The position numbers and the translations under genes are program-made. Positions 31,501 to 39,232 of a DNA stretch of 47,057 nucleotides are shown here, one piece after another. Within the stretch, counting starts at the first letter, position 1, and each line of letters opens with the position of its first letter. Below the pieces are notes generated by a model that was not told where the DNA came from, made no database searches, and saw only the letters and a program-made list of their open reading frames with translations. The DNA is from a virus, in IMG/VR virus record IMGVR_UViG_3300043496_000088, positions 1 through 47,057 of that record; one strand, written 5' to 3'.

Positions 31501-33682
31501 GTTCCTTGCTAACGCCCCTCCAGCAAAGGGCGGTGGTCCTCCGCGTATGGGAGGCCACAAGAACTTCTACGAGCGGCAGGCCGCCAAGCTCAGGGGCTAC
31601 GACGCCTCCCATCGCAAGATTGCCGACATCGGGGAGTTCTTCGACCGGGGCAAAGCTGATGGCGTCATGGCGCAGGTGCTGGAGTACCCTATTGAGGAGG
31701 CGTCCAACAAGGACGGGAAGCTGAGGAGGGAGACCTATCAGCCGGTGAACGATGCGTTCTATACGATCCCGGAGGCAACGAGGAACACCTACAACGGCAT
31801 CATCCCGGCTGAGGACCACCCGTTCACCGCGCCCGATGGCACGCCGATGGAGCTTCGCAGGGGGGACGTGCCCGCCATCGCCCTGTACGTGGGGCAGGAG
31901 AGCGCGTTGGCGAAACTCGCCGAGGGCTACAACACCACGCCGATGGATGTCCTCCAGTTCCTCGACGAACACATGACGGCCCCTGAGGTCCAGTTCGTGC
32001 AGAAGGTGTGGGACCAGTTTGAGGAACTGAGCGCGGAGGTGAGCGCCGAACTCCGCGCGATGACCGGCACTGGGCTCCAGAAGGAGGCCAACCGCCCCTG
32101 GGTCACACCACACGGGACCGTCAAGGGAGGCTACTGGCCGGTGAGGTACGACAAGGCCCTCGACTCCAGCGCGCTGGACAGGGAGGCTGCACGCGCGGCC
32201 CAAGTCGGCCTCGACCCGGTGAACCAGTTCTTCGCCAACGTGGTCCCCAACAAGGGGTTCAGCGTCCAACGCACGGGCTACAAGGGCCCCGTGCTCATCC
32301 GCCTGAGTGAAGTCGCAGGAGCTTTCGATGCCCACATCAAGTACGCCTCCTACGCGCAAACGGTTGCTTCTATCCGGCGCTTCATCAACGACAAGCGGGT
32401 GCGGGCAACCATCTCCAACCGGATGGGTCCCGAGTATTACGAACAGTTCAACCCCTGGCTGGACGCGATTGTGTTGGACTATACTATCTCCGACAAGGGC
32501 TCCACGGCACTTCAGGCCATAGCCCACCAACTTAGGATCAACACCACCATGTCGGTGTTGGGGTTCTCCTACACTACAGGCATCTCCCAGATTGCGGGCC
32601 TCAGTGGGTCCATGGGAGTCCTCGGGGACAACCTCCTCGACGGCACCCTCCGCATGGCCCACGGGATGGCGAAGTTTGGCCGCATCATGGCCTCGGGTGG
32701 GATGCGCCGGGAGATTTTCGCCAAGTCCGAGTTCATGGCCCAGCGGTTCGGGGAGGTCGAGCCCAACATGGTGGCGGCGATTAATGCCACGCAGGGGCTG
32801 AGCTTCACGGGGGGCAAGGCGGCGCAGGCCTACAAGAAGGTGCAGAACGCGGGGTTGGCCTACATTGGGTGGGCTGAGTTCCTTACGGTGAGTGGCCCAA
32901 CCTGGGTTGCGGCCCGCGAGAAGGCCCTTGGCCAACTCAACATGTCCGAGGGCGACGCCACCCGCTACGCGGATCGTGTTGTCCGTAAGGCGCAGGGCTC
33001 TGGCCGCCGCGTTGACCTCGCAGCCGTCCAGCGCGGTGAGGGCTTCCAGCGTTGGTTCTACATGTTCAACACGTTCTTCAACGCGCAGTACCAACGGATG
33101 ATTGAGACGGGGAGGGAGGCGGGCCAAGGCAACTACGGCAAGGCCTTCGCCCTATTCGCCGGGTTCTTCATCCTTCCCCCGCTCCTGGCCAATCTACTCA
33201 CCAACCACGGGCCGAAGGATGGGAAGGCGGGGACGGTGAGCCGTTGGGCCGCGCAGAGCATCTTCTTCAACCTCTTCCGCCCGATGTACGGGCTAGGCAA
33301 CCTCACCTCCGTCGTGGACCGCAACCTCACCGCGCAGAACGGCAAGTGGACCATGAGGCCCGCGAGGGACTTTGACTTCAGCGCCGACCCGATGAGCCGG
33401 ATGGCTCAGGCAATTGTCAAGGGCGCGGAGAGTTCGGTCAAGTTGGCCCAGGGTAAGAAGGGGGGCCGGCCTGTGCAGAACATCGTCGCAGGCATCGGCA
33501 TCCCCCTCGGCATCCCGGGGTCCGTGCAGATCGGGCGCACCGGGGAGTACATGTACGAACTCACCACCGGGCAGCAGAAGCCTAAGGGCGCAGCCGACAC
33601 CATCAAGGGCCTGCTTGTCGGCCCACAACAATCCCAGGGCAAGACCTCCACCTCAACCCCCCATGGCGGGAGCCACAAATGA
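28571..33682 (+). CDS. Giant ejection protein, T7 gp16-like, with ART-like segment
   Basis: 1703 aa, the longest gene. Residues about 400-530 resemble the ADP-ribosyltransferase of polyvalent phage proteins: YDVYHGSAEPIDEFDIS, GGWFFKDRAALEDS and AKEAGYDAIDWSDAGHITVLDNKAFV. In active members the last strand usually carries a catalytic Glu (..EYVVFDP); here His occupies that place, so activity is doubtful. Residues about 1025-1195 look like a large-polyvalent-protein domain (TYNGIIPAEDHPF; GGYWPVRYDK). A hydrophobic segment (FALFAGFFILPPLLANLL) lies near 1525-1545, as in membrane-spanning ejection proteins. It is delivered into the host with the DNA. No transglycosylase motif like that of T7 gp16 is obvious. 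Confidence 0.85.
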   Translation: MADPIDWGGYAQRKAQEKAAINQAQGDAVSPQAAIDAIRIAPEAQVPPDVGMQDPEPLVAQARQRQNTSHLEASPPLTSFVASSPAKAAAVSDDYGSLAKIGSKLNEWNATATEDFFAPGKASGRALLRDAHDWFTSGPEKSPLALIPGFSEKDKKLGGVLADLFGVAVSPITGALNAAARPLSAIPSSKLVDGKFVPLTQPERQAQAANILGTALAGLGAGGLFRAPPIRPGPVNEGLVGQRLRLTGPKEEVPNAVFEDFKAPGVEPAHTPVYGAVAEMDAAQVTRLQEAVAESQTHTRAPALMEDYLENHTDAGGQVVAVPADTVAKLWADGHNVFADQQTAIQDALISGSDLQIPLSTYLTETAGKPFAEDLNAAVRFRENGVSIEEVKDLPTETPGYDVYHGSAEPIDEFDISQTREEGGWFFKDRAALEDSQYGRNGRVVSTHRINPQKVYTPTMFEQATAVAGGGYDDYGVGALLKKGDQFTGGVGARNAIARKAKEAGYDAIDWSDAGHITVLDNKAFVRKPKARAVELPEDVGPEFAEGVRTIAAKADSVVEQVFKEAALDKLFLNPKAAGMTEGQMSRYSARVEEAQAALHDRLLQRTYNQIRRERTPEWKEQVVQRFAEAEQTVAADPALQAYSALRSGKGTLGEPIEAPFKLSSEDQIALHGKDQGLPSSMFSRNGLMADDVAELLGFPNGLKLMESLVETHAAVGDRTVREFVKDETQALAEQANRETLGYDISPEGMLEAARELVASPEIEDVLIDTLKDFAAERGLPFDAAAVKDLAKSQFDKLPVKEAIRTRAFVDNMRRLGNKAEVALMDDKDLKAFQFKQQQLLQYHQVAMSTFLAKKYGIATRKFAKLARRKTIQGMAQPYLDQLHSYLPRVGFPSKRNVLELGEALGGVTVEDFVSAVISVNSAFPEVPRTEGNLPDLQVQEFWAVREFVYAMDKFGREVQTLKTVDGRADFEATVERFLANAPPAKGGGPPRMGGHKNFYERQAAKLRGYDASHRKIADIGEFFDRGKADGVMAQVLEYPIEEASNKDGKLRRETYQPVNDAFYTIPEATRNTYNGIIPAEDHPFTAPDGTPMELRRGDVPAIALYVGQESALAKLAEGYNTTPMDVLQFLDEHMTAPEVQFVQKVWDQFEELSAEVSAELRAMTGTGLQKEANRPWVTPHGTVKGGYWPVRYDKALDSSALDREAARAAQVGLDPVNQFFANVVPNKGFSVQRTGYKGPVLIRLSEVAGAFDAHIKYASYAQTVASIRRFINDKRVRATISNRMGPEYYEQFNPWLDAIVLDYTISDKGSTALQAIAHQLRINTTMSVLGFSYTTGISQIAGLSGSMGVLGDNLLDGTLRMAHGMAKFGRIMASGGMRREIFAKSEFMAQRFGEVEPNMVAAINATQGLSFTGGKAAQAYKKVQNAGLAYIGWAEFLTVSGPTWVAAREKALGQLNMSEGDATRYADRVVRKAQGSGRRVDLAAVQRGEGFQRWFYMFNTFFNAQYQRMIETGREAGQGNYGKAFALFAGFFILPPLLANLLTNHGPKDGKAGTVSRWAAQSIFFNLFRPMYGLGNLTSVVDRNLTAQNGKWTMRPARDFDFSADPMSRMAQAIVKGAESSVKLAQGKKGGRPVQNIVAGIGIPLGIPGSVQIGRTGEYMYELTTGQQKPKGAADTIKGLLVGPQQSQGKTSTSTPHGGSHK

Positions 33683-36345
33683 CCATCAACACCGAGGTAT
33701 GCTCCATCCGCTACGTCCTCGACGCGGCGCACATGGTCTACACCTACAACTTCCTCATCCCCTCCACGCCGAGTGGCGAGGGGGATGTTCAGGTGTGGCT
33801 CATCGACACCGATGGGAACACGACCCTTGTGCCCTCGACGGAGTACACCCTGAGTGGGCTGGACAATCCCTCCGGCGGGACCATCACCTACCCCTACGGG
33901 TTCGACCCGGAGAGTGAGCATAAGGTGTTGGTGATCATGCGGGATGTGCCGTATGAGCAGTTGACCGCGGTGAGGAACCAAGCGTTCTTCCCCCACACGT
34001 TGGAGGAGGTGGCCGACTACCTCACCATGCAGACCCAACAGTTGGAGGAGAAGGCTGGGCGGGCGATTGAGGCCCCTCCGGGGGATCGGTTCGGGAAGTT
34101 CCTCAAGCCTGCGGCCCTCCGGGCGTTCAAGTTCCTCCAGTTCGACTTCGCCGGGGACCCCATCGCGACGGATGGTACGCCGGTGGGCCCGCCTCCGGGC
34201 ATGTTCTGGCAGGAGCCCTCGAAGGCGGCGGCTGAGTTGGACAACATCCCGATGGTGGTGTACAGTGTGGTCCTCGCGGGGTACTACACACCAGGGGATG
34301 GGGGCGGGGCGCGGTATACGAGGGTTGCCTCCCAGCCTGCACACCCCGGTTGGTTCCAATCCGCCGATGGCGCGTACTGGGAGATCGCGGAGCCCTCGGG
34401 GGTGAATGTCAACATGTTCGGGGCGAAGGGGGATGCGATCCTCCTCACGGACGCCATCACCGCCTCGGGCTCCAACCTCGTCACCTCAGTCTCCGCCAAC
34501 TTCACCGCCGCCGATGTGGGGAAGATGATTGAAATTCCCCTGGCAGGGGCAGGCGGCAAGGGCATCACGACCACCATCTCCTCAGTCGTGGACGCCCACT
34601 CCATCCGCATCGTGGGCAACGCGGGGGTGACGCTGAACCCTGCGCCCCGGCTGTGGTACGGGACCAACGATGTCCTCAACATCCTGAGGGCCACGACCTA
34701 CATCAACTACTTCAAGGGGGGGAGGCTGGAACTCCTCCCCGACCACAACTACCAACTGGACCTCCGGCCCTACGCCTCCGGGGACGCCTTGGCCATCATG
34801 TGGAACATGTTCAACTTCACCTTCGACTTCAACGGAGGGAAGATTGTGGCCATGCGGGACTTCTCGATTGGCGGCACCCCGAATGGCCTGTTCCTCCTCC
34901 ACATCTCGTTCAACCAGAACTTCCAACTCCTCAACGGGAACTGGGAGTTCTACTCCGATGTCACGGCGAGTTCGTTCTCCTACGGCGTGGTGCCGGTGGC
35001 AGGGCACTCCAACTTCAACACCGGGTTCCAGTCGTTCCAGATCGGGGGGCGGATGGGCCTGTGGCTGGCGCAGGACCCGCCGCTGGCGAACCAAGCGCCC
35101 TCCAACATCCTCGACGTCGACCTCGTGACCATCAACACGGCCTACGCCCTTACGCTGTACGAGACAACGGATGTCATTGGGCGGGTGTGGGCCTCGGGCT
35201 CGGAACGCTCCCTGTTCGCGGTGAACATCAAGAACGTGAACCTTGAGATCAGGTCCAACAACGCCAAGGCCGAGGACATCATCATCATCGCGGAGGCCTC
35301 GGAACAGCGGCCCTCGAACTCGATGGAGAATGTGCTCATCAACTACTCCAACCCGGGGCGTACCTCGGCCATCGCCGGCGGGGCCTGCGTCCAACATGTT
35401 ATGAGGACCAACGGGATTGCGGGGGGTGCGGTTAGCTCCAACGTGCGGGTGAACATGGTGGTGAACATGGCGGGGGCGATTGGTGAGGGTGTGGCCTTTA
35501 GCCTGACCCGCCAACTTGAGACCGCGCCGGGAGTGTACGTGTACGACACCGGGCCTGCAAGGGGGCACTTCGTGCAGGGGCTTACCATCACCGGGGTCCT
35601 CCAGGGGTTGACCACCCCACGCGCGGTGGGGCAGTTGGCCATGGACTGGCCGGTGGGGGAGCACATCGACAACCTCACCATCGACATGGTGGCCAATGGG
35701 AGCGGGGGGAGCCTCATCATCGACGGGGCCGCACTGGAGTCCTCCCTCAACCTCTCCCTCTTCGGGCCGAACATCTTCCTTGACTTCAGGAATGTGCCGA
35801 CGGCGTTTGTCGGCCTGAGCCGGGTGGTGGCGGCGAACATCAGGACGGCGGGTGGGGCTGGGAGGCCGAGGCTCACGCAGCCCATGCAAATGTTCGTGAG
35901 GCCCGGGGATGGGGCGGATGGGAGCTTGGGGTTGTTCAACTCCCCGGGGGCGGCCAAGCAGACCCTCCAGGGGGCCATCAATGCGGCCCTGGCCTACGAC
36001 CTCGGGGGGAACTTCATCACCATCAACTTGGCGGATGGGACCTACGCCCCGGCGACCATCATTGGCCGGAGCCCGGGGAGCCCGGGGCCGGGGGGATTGG
36101 TCATCACCGGCAATGCGGGGAACCCGGCGTTGACTAACATCACGGCGACGGGGACTAACAACGCCCTGACGGCGAGGGGTGGGGCCCAGTTGTCCATCCA
36201 GAACCTGAGCTTCACGGTGGGGACTGGGGCCCGCGTTCAGGCCCTGGACTACGGGACCGTCATCTACGTCGGCCCGGGGACCCCCTTCGCCAACGCGGCC
36301 ATTGGGGGCACGAGCCCCACGCAGGCCAATGGCATCCTAACCTAA
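33679..36345 (+). CDS. Tailspike with beta-helix
   Basis: 888 aa. The N-terminal 120 residues are a T7 gp17-type attachment domain (VYTYNFLIPS, EYTLSG, GGTITYP, then RDVPYEQLTAVRNQAFFPHTLEEVADYLTMQ-like, shared by podovirus fibres). After a linker, GVNVNMFGAKGDAI (about 240) opens a right-handed parallel beta-helix typical of tailspike depolymerases, with Asn/Gly-rich coils to about residue 740. The C-terminal 130 residues form a separate Gly/Thr-rich strand repeat (ANIRTAGG to the end) with a second helix start LQGAINAALAYDLGG. It binds and may cut host surface glycans. ATGA overlap with the ejection protein gene. Confidence 0.88.
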   Translation: MTINTEVCSIRYVLDAAHMVYTYNFLIPSTPSGEGDVQVWLIDTDGNTTLVPSTEYTLSGLDNPSGGTITYPYGFDPESEHKVLVIMRDVPYEQLTAVRNQAFFPHTLEEVADYLTMQTQQLEEKAGRAIEAPPGDRFGKFLKPAALRAFKFLQFDFAGDPIATDGTPVGPPPGMFWQEPSKAAAELDNIPMVVYSVVLAGYYTPGDGGGARYTRVASQPAHPGWFQSADGAYWEIAEPSGVNVNMFGAKGDAILLTDAITASGSNLVTSVSANFTAADVGKMIEIPLAGAGGKGITTTISSVVDAHSIRIVGNAGVTLNPAPRLWYGTNDVLNILRATTYINYFKGGRLELLPDHNYQLDLRPYASGDALAIMWNMFNFTFDFNGGKIVAMRDFSIGGTPNGLFLLHISFNQNFQLLNGNWEFYSDVTASSFSYGVVPVAGHSNFNTGFQSFQIGGRMGLWLAQDPPLANQAPSNILDVDLVTINTAYALTLYETTDVIGRVWASGSERSLFAVNIKNVNLEIRSNNAKAEDIIIIAEASEQRPSNSMENVLINYSNPGRTSAIAGGACVQHVMRTNGIAGGAVSSNVRVNMVVNMAGAIGEGVAFSLTRQLETAPGVYVYDTGPARGHFVQGLTITGVLQGLTTPRAVGQLAMDWPVGEHIDNLTIDMVANGSGGSLIIDGAALESSLNLSLFGPNIFLDFRNVPTAFVGLSRVVAANIRTAGGAGRPRLTQPMQMFVRPGDGADGSLGLFNSPGAAKQTLQGAINAALAYDLGGNFITINLADGTYAPATIIGRSPGSPGPGGLVITGNAGNPALTNITATGTNNALTARGGAQLSIQNLSFTVGTGARVQALDYGTVIYVGPGTPFANAAIGGTSPTQANGILT

Positions 36346-36355
36346 GGTTCTATCG

Positions 36356-36376
36356 GGGGAGGCATCCCGCCTCCCC
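36356..36376. terminator. Hairpin between tailspike and lysis-like genes
   Basis: GGGGAGGC (36356-36363), 5-nt loop, GCCTCCCC (36369-36376); ATTCC follows instead of a T-run, so it is at most a weak or factor-dependent terminator. It lies 18 nt upstream of the holin-like start codon. Confidence 0.4.
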
Positions 36377-36394
36377 ATTCCAAGGAGACTACAA

Positions 36395-36637
36395 GTGGCA
36401 GAAGACAACAACCCGAGCGCAGTCCCTGACATCCTCATCAGCCAAGTCCGCATCGCCCTGGTGGCGGTGAGTGGTTGGATGGTGGGCCAAGGGTACATCA
36501 CCGCCGAGATGGGGGCGCAGGTGGGAGGCGCTGCGGTCATCATCGGGACCGCGCTGTGGTCCTGGTACGCGAACTGGAAGAAGAACCAGAAGCTCAAGGA
36601 CGCCATCGCGGCTCCGGTTGGGAAGGCCGCGCCATGA
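36395..36637 (+). CDS. Holin-like small membrane protein, 80 aa
   Basis: An N-terminal acidic stretch is followed by a membrane segment (VRIALVAVSGWMVGQG, residues 19-34), a loop ITAEMGAQ, and a second membrane segment (VGGAAVIIGTALWSWY, about 42-57), then a Lys-rich tail. Two transmembrane helices, Tyr/Gly turn and basic C-terminus agree with the small phage holin family typified by Pam3 gp28. GTG start with AAGGAG 8 nt upstream. It heads the lysis-like cluster. Confidence 0.75.
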   Translation: MAEDNNPSAVPDILISQVRIALVAVSGWMVGQGYITAEMGAQVGGAAVIIGTALWSWYANWKKNQKLKDAIAAPVGKAAP

Positions 36638-36855
36638 GGGGGGCCCTCCTGTGTGTTGCCCTCGCCCTGGGGCTCTCCGGGTGTCAGAGCGTGCTCAAGA
36701 ACCTTGAGACCTGCGAGCGGCATTACGACGGCAACGTGAGCGGGGGGACCATCTCCCCCGCCGTCATCGCGGGCAAGGCCATCATCGACTGTTGCCCGGT
36801 GGGCACGGTTGCGAATGAGGGCCACACCAACTGCGTACAGCCGCCTCTAGCGTAA
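36634..36855 (+). CDS. Lipoprotein, 73 aa, possible outer-membrane spanin
   Basis: Begins MRGALLCVALALGLSGCQSV: a type II (lipoprotein) signal with lipobox LSGC, so Cys17 is the predicted lipid-modified residue. The mature part has more cysteines (CERH; DCCPVG; NCVQ) and lies in the periplasm. In Rz1 outer-membrane spanins a short lipoprotein of similar size fuses membranes during lysis, but those are Pro-rich and this is not. ATGA overlap with the holin-like gene. Confidence 0.7.
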   Translation: MRGALLCVALALGLSGCQSVLKNLETCERHYDGNVSGGTISPAVIAGKAIIDCCPVGTVANEGHTNCVQPPLA

Positions 36856-36868
36856 AAGGACCGCCCAA

Positions 36869-37204
36869 GTGGACACCAATGAAGCGGCCACCATGGGACT
36901 GTTGGGGACTGTTGGGGCGGCGGTACTAGCTGCTTGGGCGGTCTTAAGGGGGAGGGAGAAAAGCCCTCCCGCGGAGAACCAAGCGCAGATCAACGCGGGG
37001 TTCATCGCGTTCATGGAAAGGGCGGATGTGACCATCCTCGATATGGAGCGGAAGGAGAGGGGGTTGAGGCAGTACATCAACCTCCTCGTCCGCATCATGC
37101 AGGAGCGGGGGATTGAGGTGCCCTCGATGGAGCAGGTGTTGGGGGACAAGGAGTTCCTTATCCTACCTGCGAAGAACGGGCACGCGTTTGATAAGGAGAA
37201 CTAG
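36869..37204 (+). CDS. Membrane-anchored coiled-coil protein, possible inner spanin, 111 aa
   Basis: N-terminal transmembrane helix (TMGLLGTVGAAVLAAWAVL, about residues 8-26) then a charged helix (FMERADVTILDMERKERGLRQ) with a low beta tendency: the topology of an Rz-type inner-membrane spanin. It pairs naturally with the adjacent lipoprotein. The end FLILPAKNGHAFDKEN is not typical. GTG start at 36869; the ribosome-binding site is AAAAGGA. Confidence 0.65.
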   Translation: MDTNEAATMGLLGTVGAAVLAAWAVLRGREKSPPAENQAQINAGFIAFMERADVTILDMERKERGLRQYINLLVRIMQERGIEVPSMEQVLGDKEFLILPAKNGHAFDKEN

Positions 37205-37205
37205 G

Positions 37206-37412
37206 ATGAACCTGAAGGAGCAACGGGCCAAGGACCTTGAGGAGGCCCAGAAGAAGGGACCGGATGGGCAGCCGAAGGACTCGGCGGGGAAGGAGGGGAT
37301 GACGGTTCCGGGGGACCTCGACCCTGCCCATGTGGGGAACGCTCCCGGAGGCGTGCCGATGGGGGATAATCCCGACATGAACAAGTCGGCCCCCAAGACC
37401 CCGGAGAAATAG
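37206..37412 (+). CDS. Small hydrophilic protein, 68 aa
   Basis: ATG 37206 immediately follows the stop of the membrane-coil gene with a GGAG-like site in its 3' end. Lys/Glu helix (NLKEQRAKDLEEAQKKG) and Pro/Gly/Asp-rich remainder, predicted disordered. Last rightward gene before the convergent terminator. Unknown. Confidence 0.65.
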   Translation: MNLKEQRAKDLEEAQKKGPDGQPKDSAGKEGMTVPGDLDPAHVGNAPGGVPMGDNPDMNKSAPKTPEK

Positions 37413-37414
37413 AC

Positions 37415-37615
37415 TTAGCCTGCGTCCTGGCTGGCTGAGGTAACTTGGAGGGGGGTGGCAACGCCCCCCTCCCTTTTTATGTGCCGGTGAACTAGGCCCG
37501 CGACGGAGCCTCGCGTGGTGCCGAAGCGTTCGGCGATGATGGAGTAGGGGAGGTTGTAGTTGAGGAGTTTGGCGAGGTGGAGGACTGATTTGAGGGAGGG
37601 GTTGGGCCTAGGCAT
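37415..37615 (-). CDS. GcrA-like helix-turn-helix protein, 66 aa
   Basis: Residues 18-46 (LNYNLPYSIIAERFGTTRGS then VAGLVHRHIKR) fit the helix-turn-helix of GcrA-type or sigma-region-4-like regulators: S.IIAE.FG.TR..V.GLVHR. GcrA is an alphaproteobacterial cell-cycle regulator that works through sigma70 at methylated promoters; the phage copy contains only the DNA-binding part, so it may act as a mimic or simply as a phage regulator. It is the last gene of the leftward block, 2 nt from the convergent 3' end, and overlaps its upstream neighbour by 8 nt. Confidence 0.7.
   Translation of the reverse strand: MPRPNPSLKSVLHLAKLLNYNLPYSIIAERFGTTRGSVAGLVHRHIKREGGVATPLQVTSASQDAG
37447..37478 (+). terminator. 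Intrinsic terminator closing the late block
   Basis: GGAGGGGGG (37447-37455) pairs with CCCCCCTCC (37464-37472) over an 8-nt loop, followed by CTTTTT. It lies inside the 3' part of the oppositely oriented helix-turn-helix gene, at the convergence point of the two blocks. Confidence 0.85.
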
Positions 37616-37940
37616 CCTCGGGCTTCCCGTACAGGCGTTGGTGCATCGCGCGCCGGATCACGGGGTCGAACTGGGCGAGGCGGCGCATGGCGAGGGAGAC
37701 CGGGAGGGGCTCATGGGCCGGTTTATCCTTAGGCTTCGGGCCCGGTGTCACCGCGTACATGGCGGCCTTGTTGGGCTTCCGCTGCGTGAAGTTGGGGCCC
37801 TCTATCCCATGGCGCTTGCACAGGCGGTAGATGGTGTTGACGTGGACCTTGAAGTGCTCGGCCACACCGGGAGGGCCCCAGCCCTGGGTGGCGATTAACT
37901 CCCTCAGGTCCAACAGGTCGATGTCTACTGCCTTGACCAT
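37608..37940 (-). CDS. Helix-turn-helix DNA-binding protein, 110 aa
   Basis: Residues about 11-41 (RELIATQGWGPPGVAEHFKV, HVNTIYRLCKRHG) form a resolvase/Hin-type helix-turn-helix (GVA..F.V...TIY+). The remainder is Pro/Lys-rich. No recombinase catalytic domain is present in 110 aa, so this is a regulator or small structural DNA binder. ATG 37940 has AGGAG 7 nt upstream, better than the alternative GTG. Confidence 0.7.
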   Translation of the reverse strand: MVKAVDIDLLDLRELIATQGWGPPGVAEHFKVHVNTIYRLCKRHGIEGPNFTQRKPNKAAMYAVTPGPKPKDKPAHEPLPVSLAMRRLAQFDPVIRRAMHQRLYGKPEDA

Positions 37941-39232
37941 CACATCACTCCTAGGTCTTTGGAACCCTTGGGGGGTTGGGGAACGTACTCGGCATCCGCG
38001 CCCTCGGTGCCGATGCAGCGGCGGAAGAGGTCTGCGGCGACGGCAATGTCGATCATCCGCATGACGGCGTGGGAGGCGACGCGGGAGGAGAGCCATTTGA
38101 CCAACACGGAGACATGCACCGGCTTGCGGCCGGAACTCATGTAGGCTTGGTGCATGATGTGGCGCATCTCCTCATAGATATGGCCGTCCTCGTGGGTCTG
38201 CATGTCCTTGAAGATTTCGGGCATGTCGAGTTCGGCGGCGAGGAGCCATTCCTTGGCGGTTTGAATGTCCGAGGTGTCGACTTCCATCCTCTCATCCTGA
38301 AGGGCCGAGATCATGCAGAGCTTGGCGAGGTGGGCCCAACGGCGGGTGTGGTAGTGCGTGAGGCGGTTGTGCAGGGGGGCCTCCCTGTCCGCGTGCAGGC
38401 GGAACTCGTACATCTGGGCTTGGGCCTCGGGGGTCCAGATCATCGGGCCCTTGAGGGACTTCAGGGCCTTGAAGCGGTCCACCAGTTCGGCGCGGAGGAC
38501 TTCGTTCGGGTCGGCCTTGCGGAACATGTCCTTGGGGATGACCTTTTGGTCGGAGTACACCATGATGACCCGGGCCATGAAGCCGGAGCCCCAGAGGGCG
38601 TCGGAGATGGTGTTGCCGAGGTTCTGGGTGGCGGTGCCCACGAGCATGGAGATGCCAGGGAAGGGGATGGACTTGCCCTTGTCATGCCCGCGCTTGTGTT
38701 CGTCGTTGACATCACCGCAGTCGTAGAGGTCGGTGAGGAGGCCCGCGAGGGCGGCGTCGTACTGGGACATGAAGTTGGACAACTCCCCGATCCTGAGGGC
38801 CAGGAAGTGGTAGTCCATCGGGATGGCGATGGGGTTCTCGGGCGTGGGGTCGAAGAGGACGGCCTTGCCGGAATTGGCCATTACGTCCAGTAGGCCCTGC
38901 TTGGTCACGTCGTTGGGGGCCAGCGTCACCGCCCCCGACTTGCGGAGGATGGAGCCGCCGGGTGACATGGCGACGGACTTCCCGGTGCCGGGGGGTCCTA
39001 CGAGGAAGACGAACAGGTTGGGGTGCAGGCGCATTTCCCCGAAGTCCGTCCATACCCGGCGCTCCAGGGCCGCCCCTACATCATGGATCGCGGTCCATTG
39101 GCGGAAGACCCGGGGGGCCGGGTGTTCTTTAGTATACTCTAGGCATAGGTCCACCAAGCCAGTCGGCGGGGGAGCTTGCGGCGTTTTGTTTTCTTCGGCG
39201 GTTGTCTTCACCGCCCCACTTACGGAGTCCAT
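37940..39232 (-). CDS. DUF3987-like primase/helicase ATPase
   Basis: 430 aa. Walker A VGPPGTGKS (78-86); downstream ISMLVGTATQNLGN and SGFMARVIMVYSD match the conserved strands of the DUF3987 ATPases that occur with phage polymerases (NTP-dependent primase-helicase partner). Residues about 330-430 are helical, with DMQTHEDGHIYEEMRHI. It likely loads onto or unwinds DNA at replication forks. It begins inside the polymerase gene: the frames overlap by 104 nt. Confidence 0.8.
   Translation of the reverse strand: MDSVSGAVKTTAEENKTPQAPPPTGLVDLCLEYTKEHPAPRVFRQWTAIHDVGAALERRVWTDFGEMRLHPNLFVFLVGPPGTGKSVAMSPGGSILRKSGAVTLAPNDVTKQGLLDVMANSGKAVLFDPTPENPIAIPMDYHFLALRIGELSNFMSQYDAALAGLLTDLYDCGDVNDEHKRGHDKGKSIPFPGISMLVGTATQNLGNTISDALWGSGFMARVIMVYSDQKVIPKDMFRKADPNEVLRAELVDRFKALKSLKGPMIWTPEAQAQMYEFRLHADREAPLHNRLTHYHTRRWAHLAKLCMISALQDERMEVDTSDIQTAKEWLLAAELDMPEIFKDMQTHEDGHIYEEMRHIMHQAYMSSGRKPVHVSVLVKWLSSRVASHAVMRMIDIAVAADLFRRCIGTEGADAEYVPQPPKGSKDLGVM

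Noticed and set aside
18297-36345. Diversity-generating retroelement, expected because the head genes resemble BPP-1
   Set aside because: No reverse transcriptase (YxDD) and no template/variable repeat pair found in the window.
36869-37204. Endolysin with signal-anchor N-terminus
   Set aside because: After the membrane helix there is only a coiled segment, with no catalytic motif of any known peptidoglycan hydrolase.
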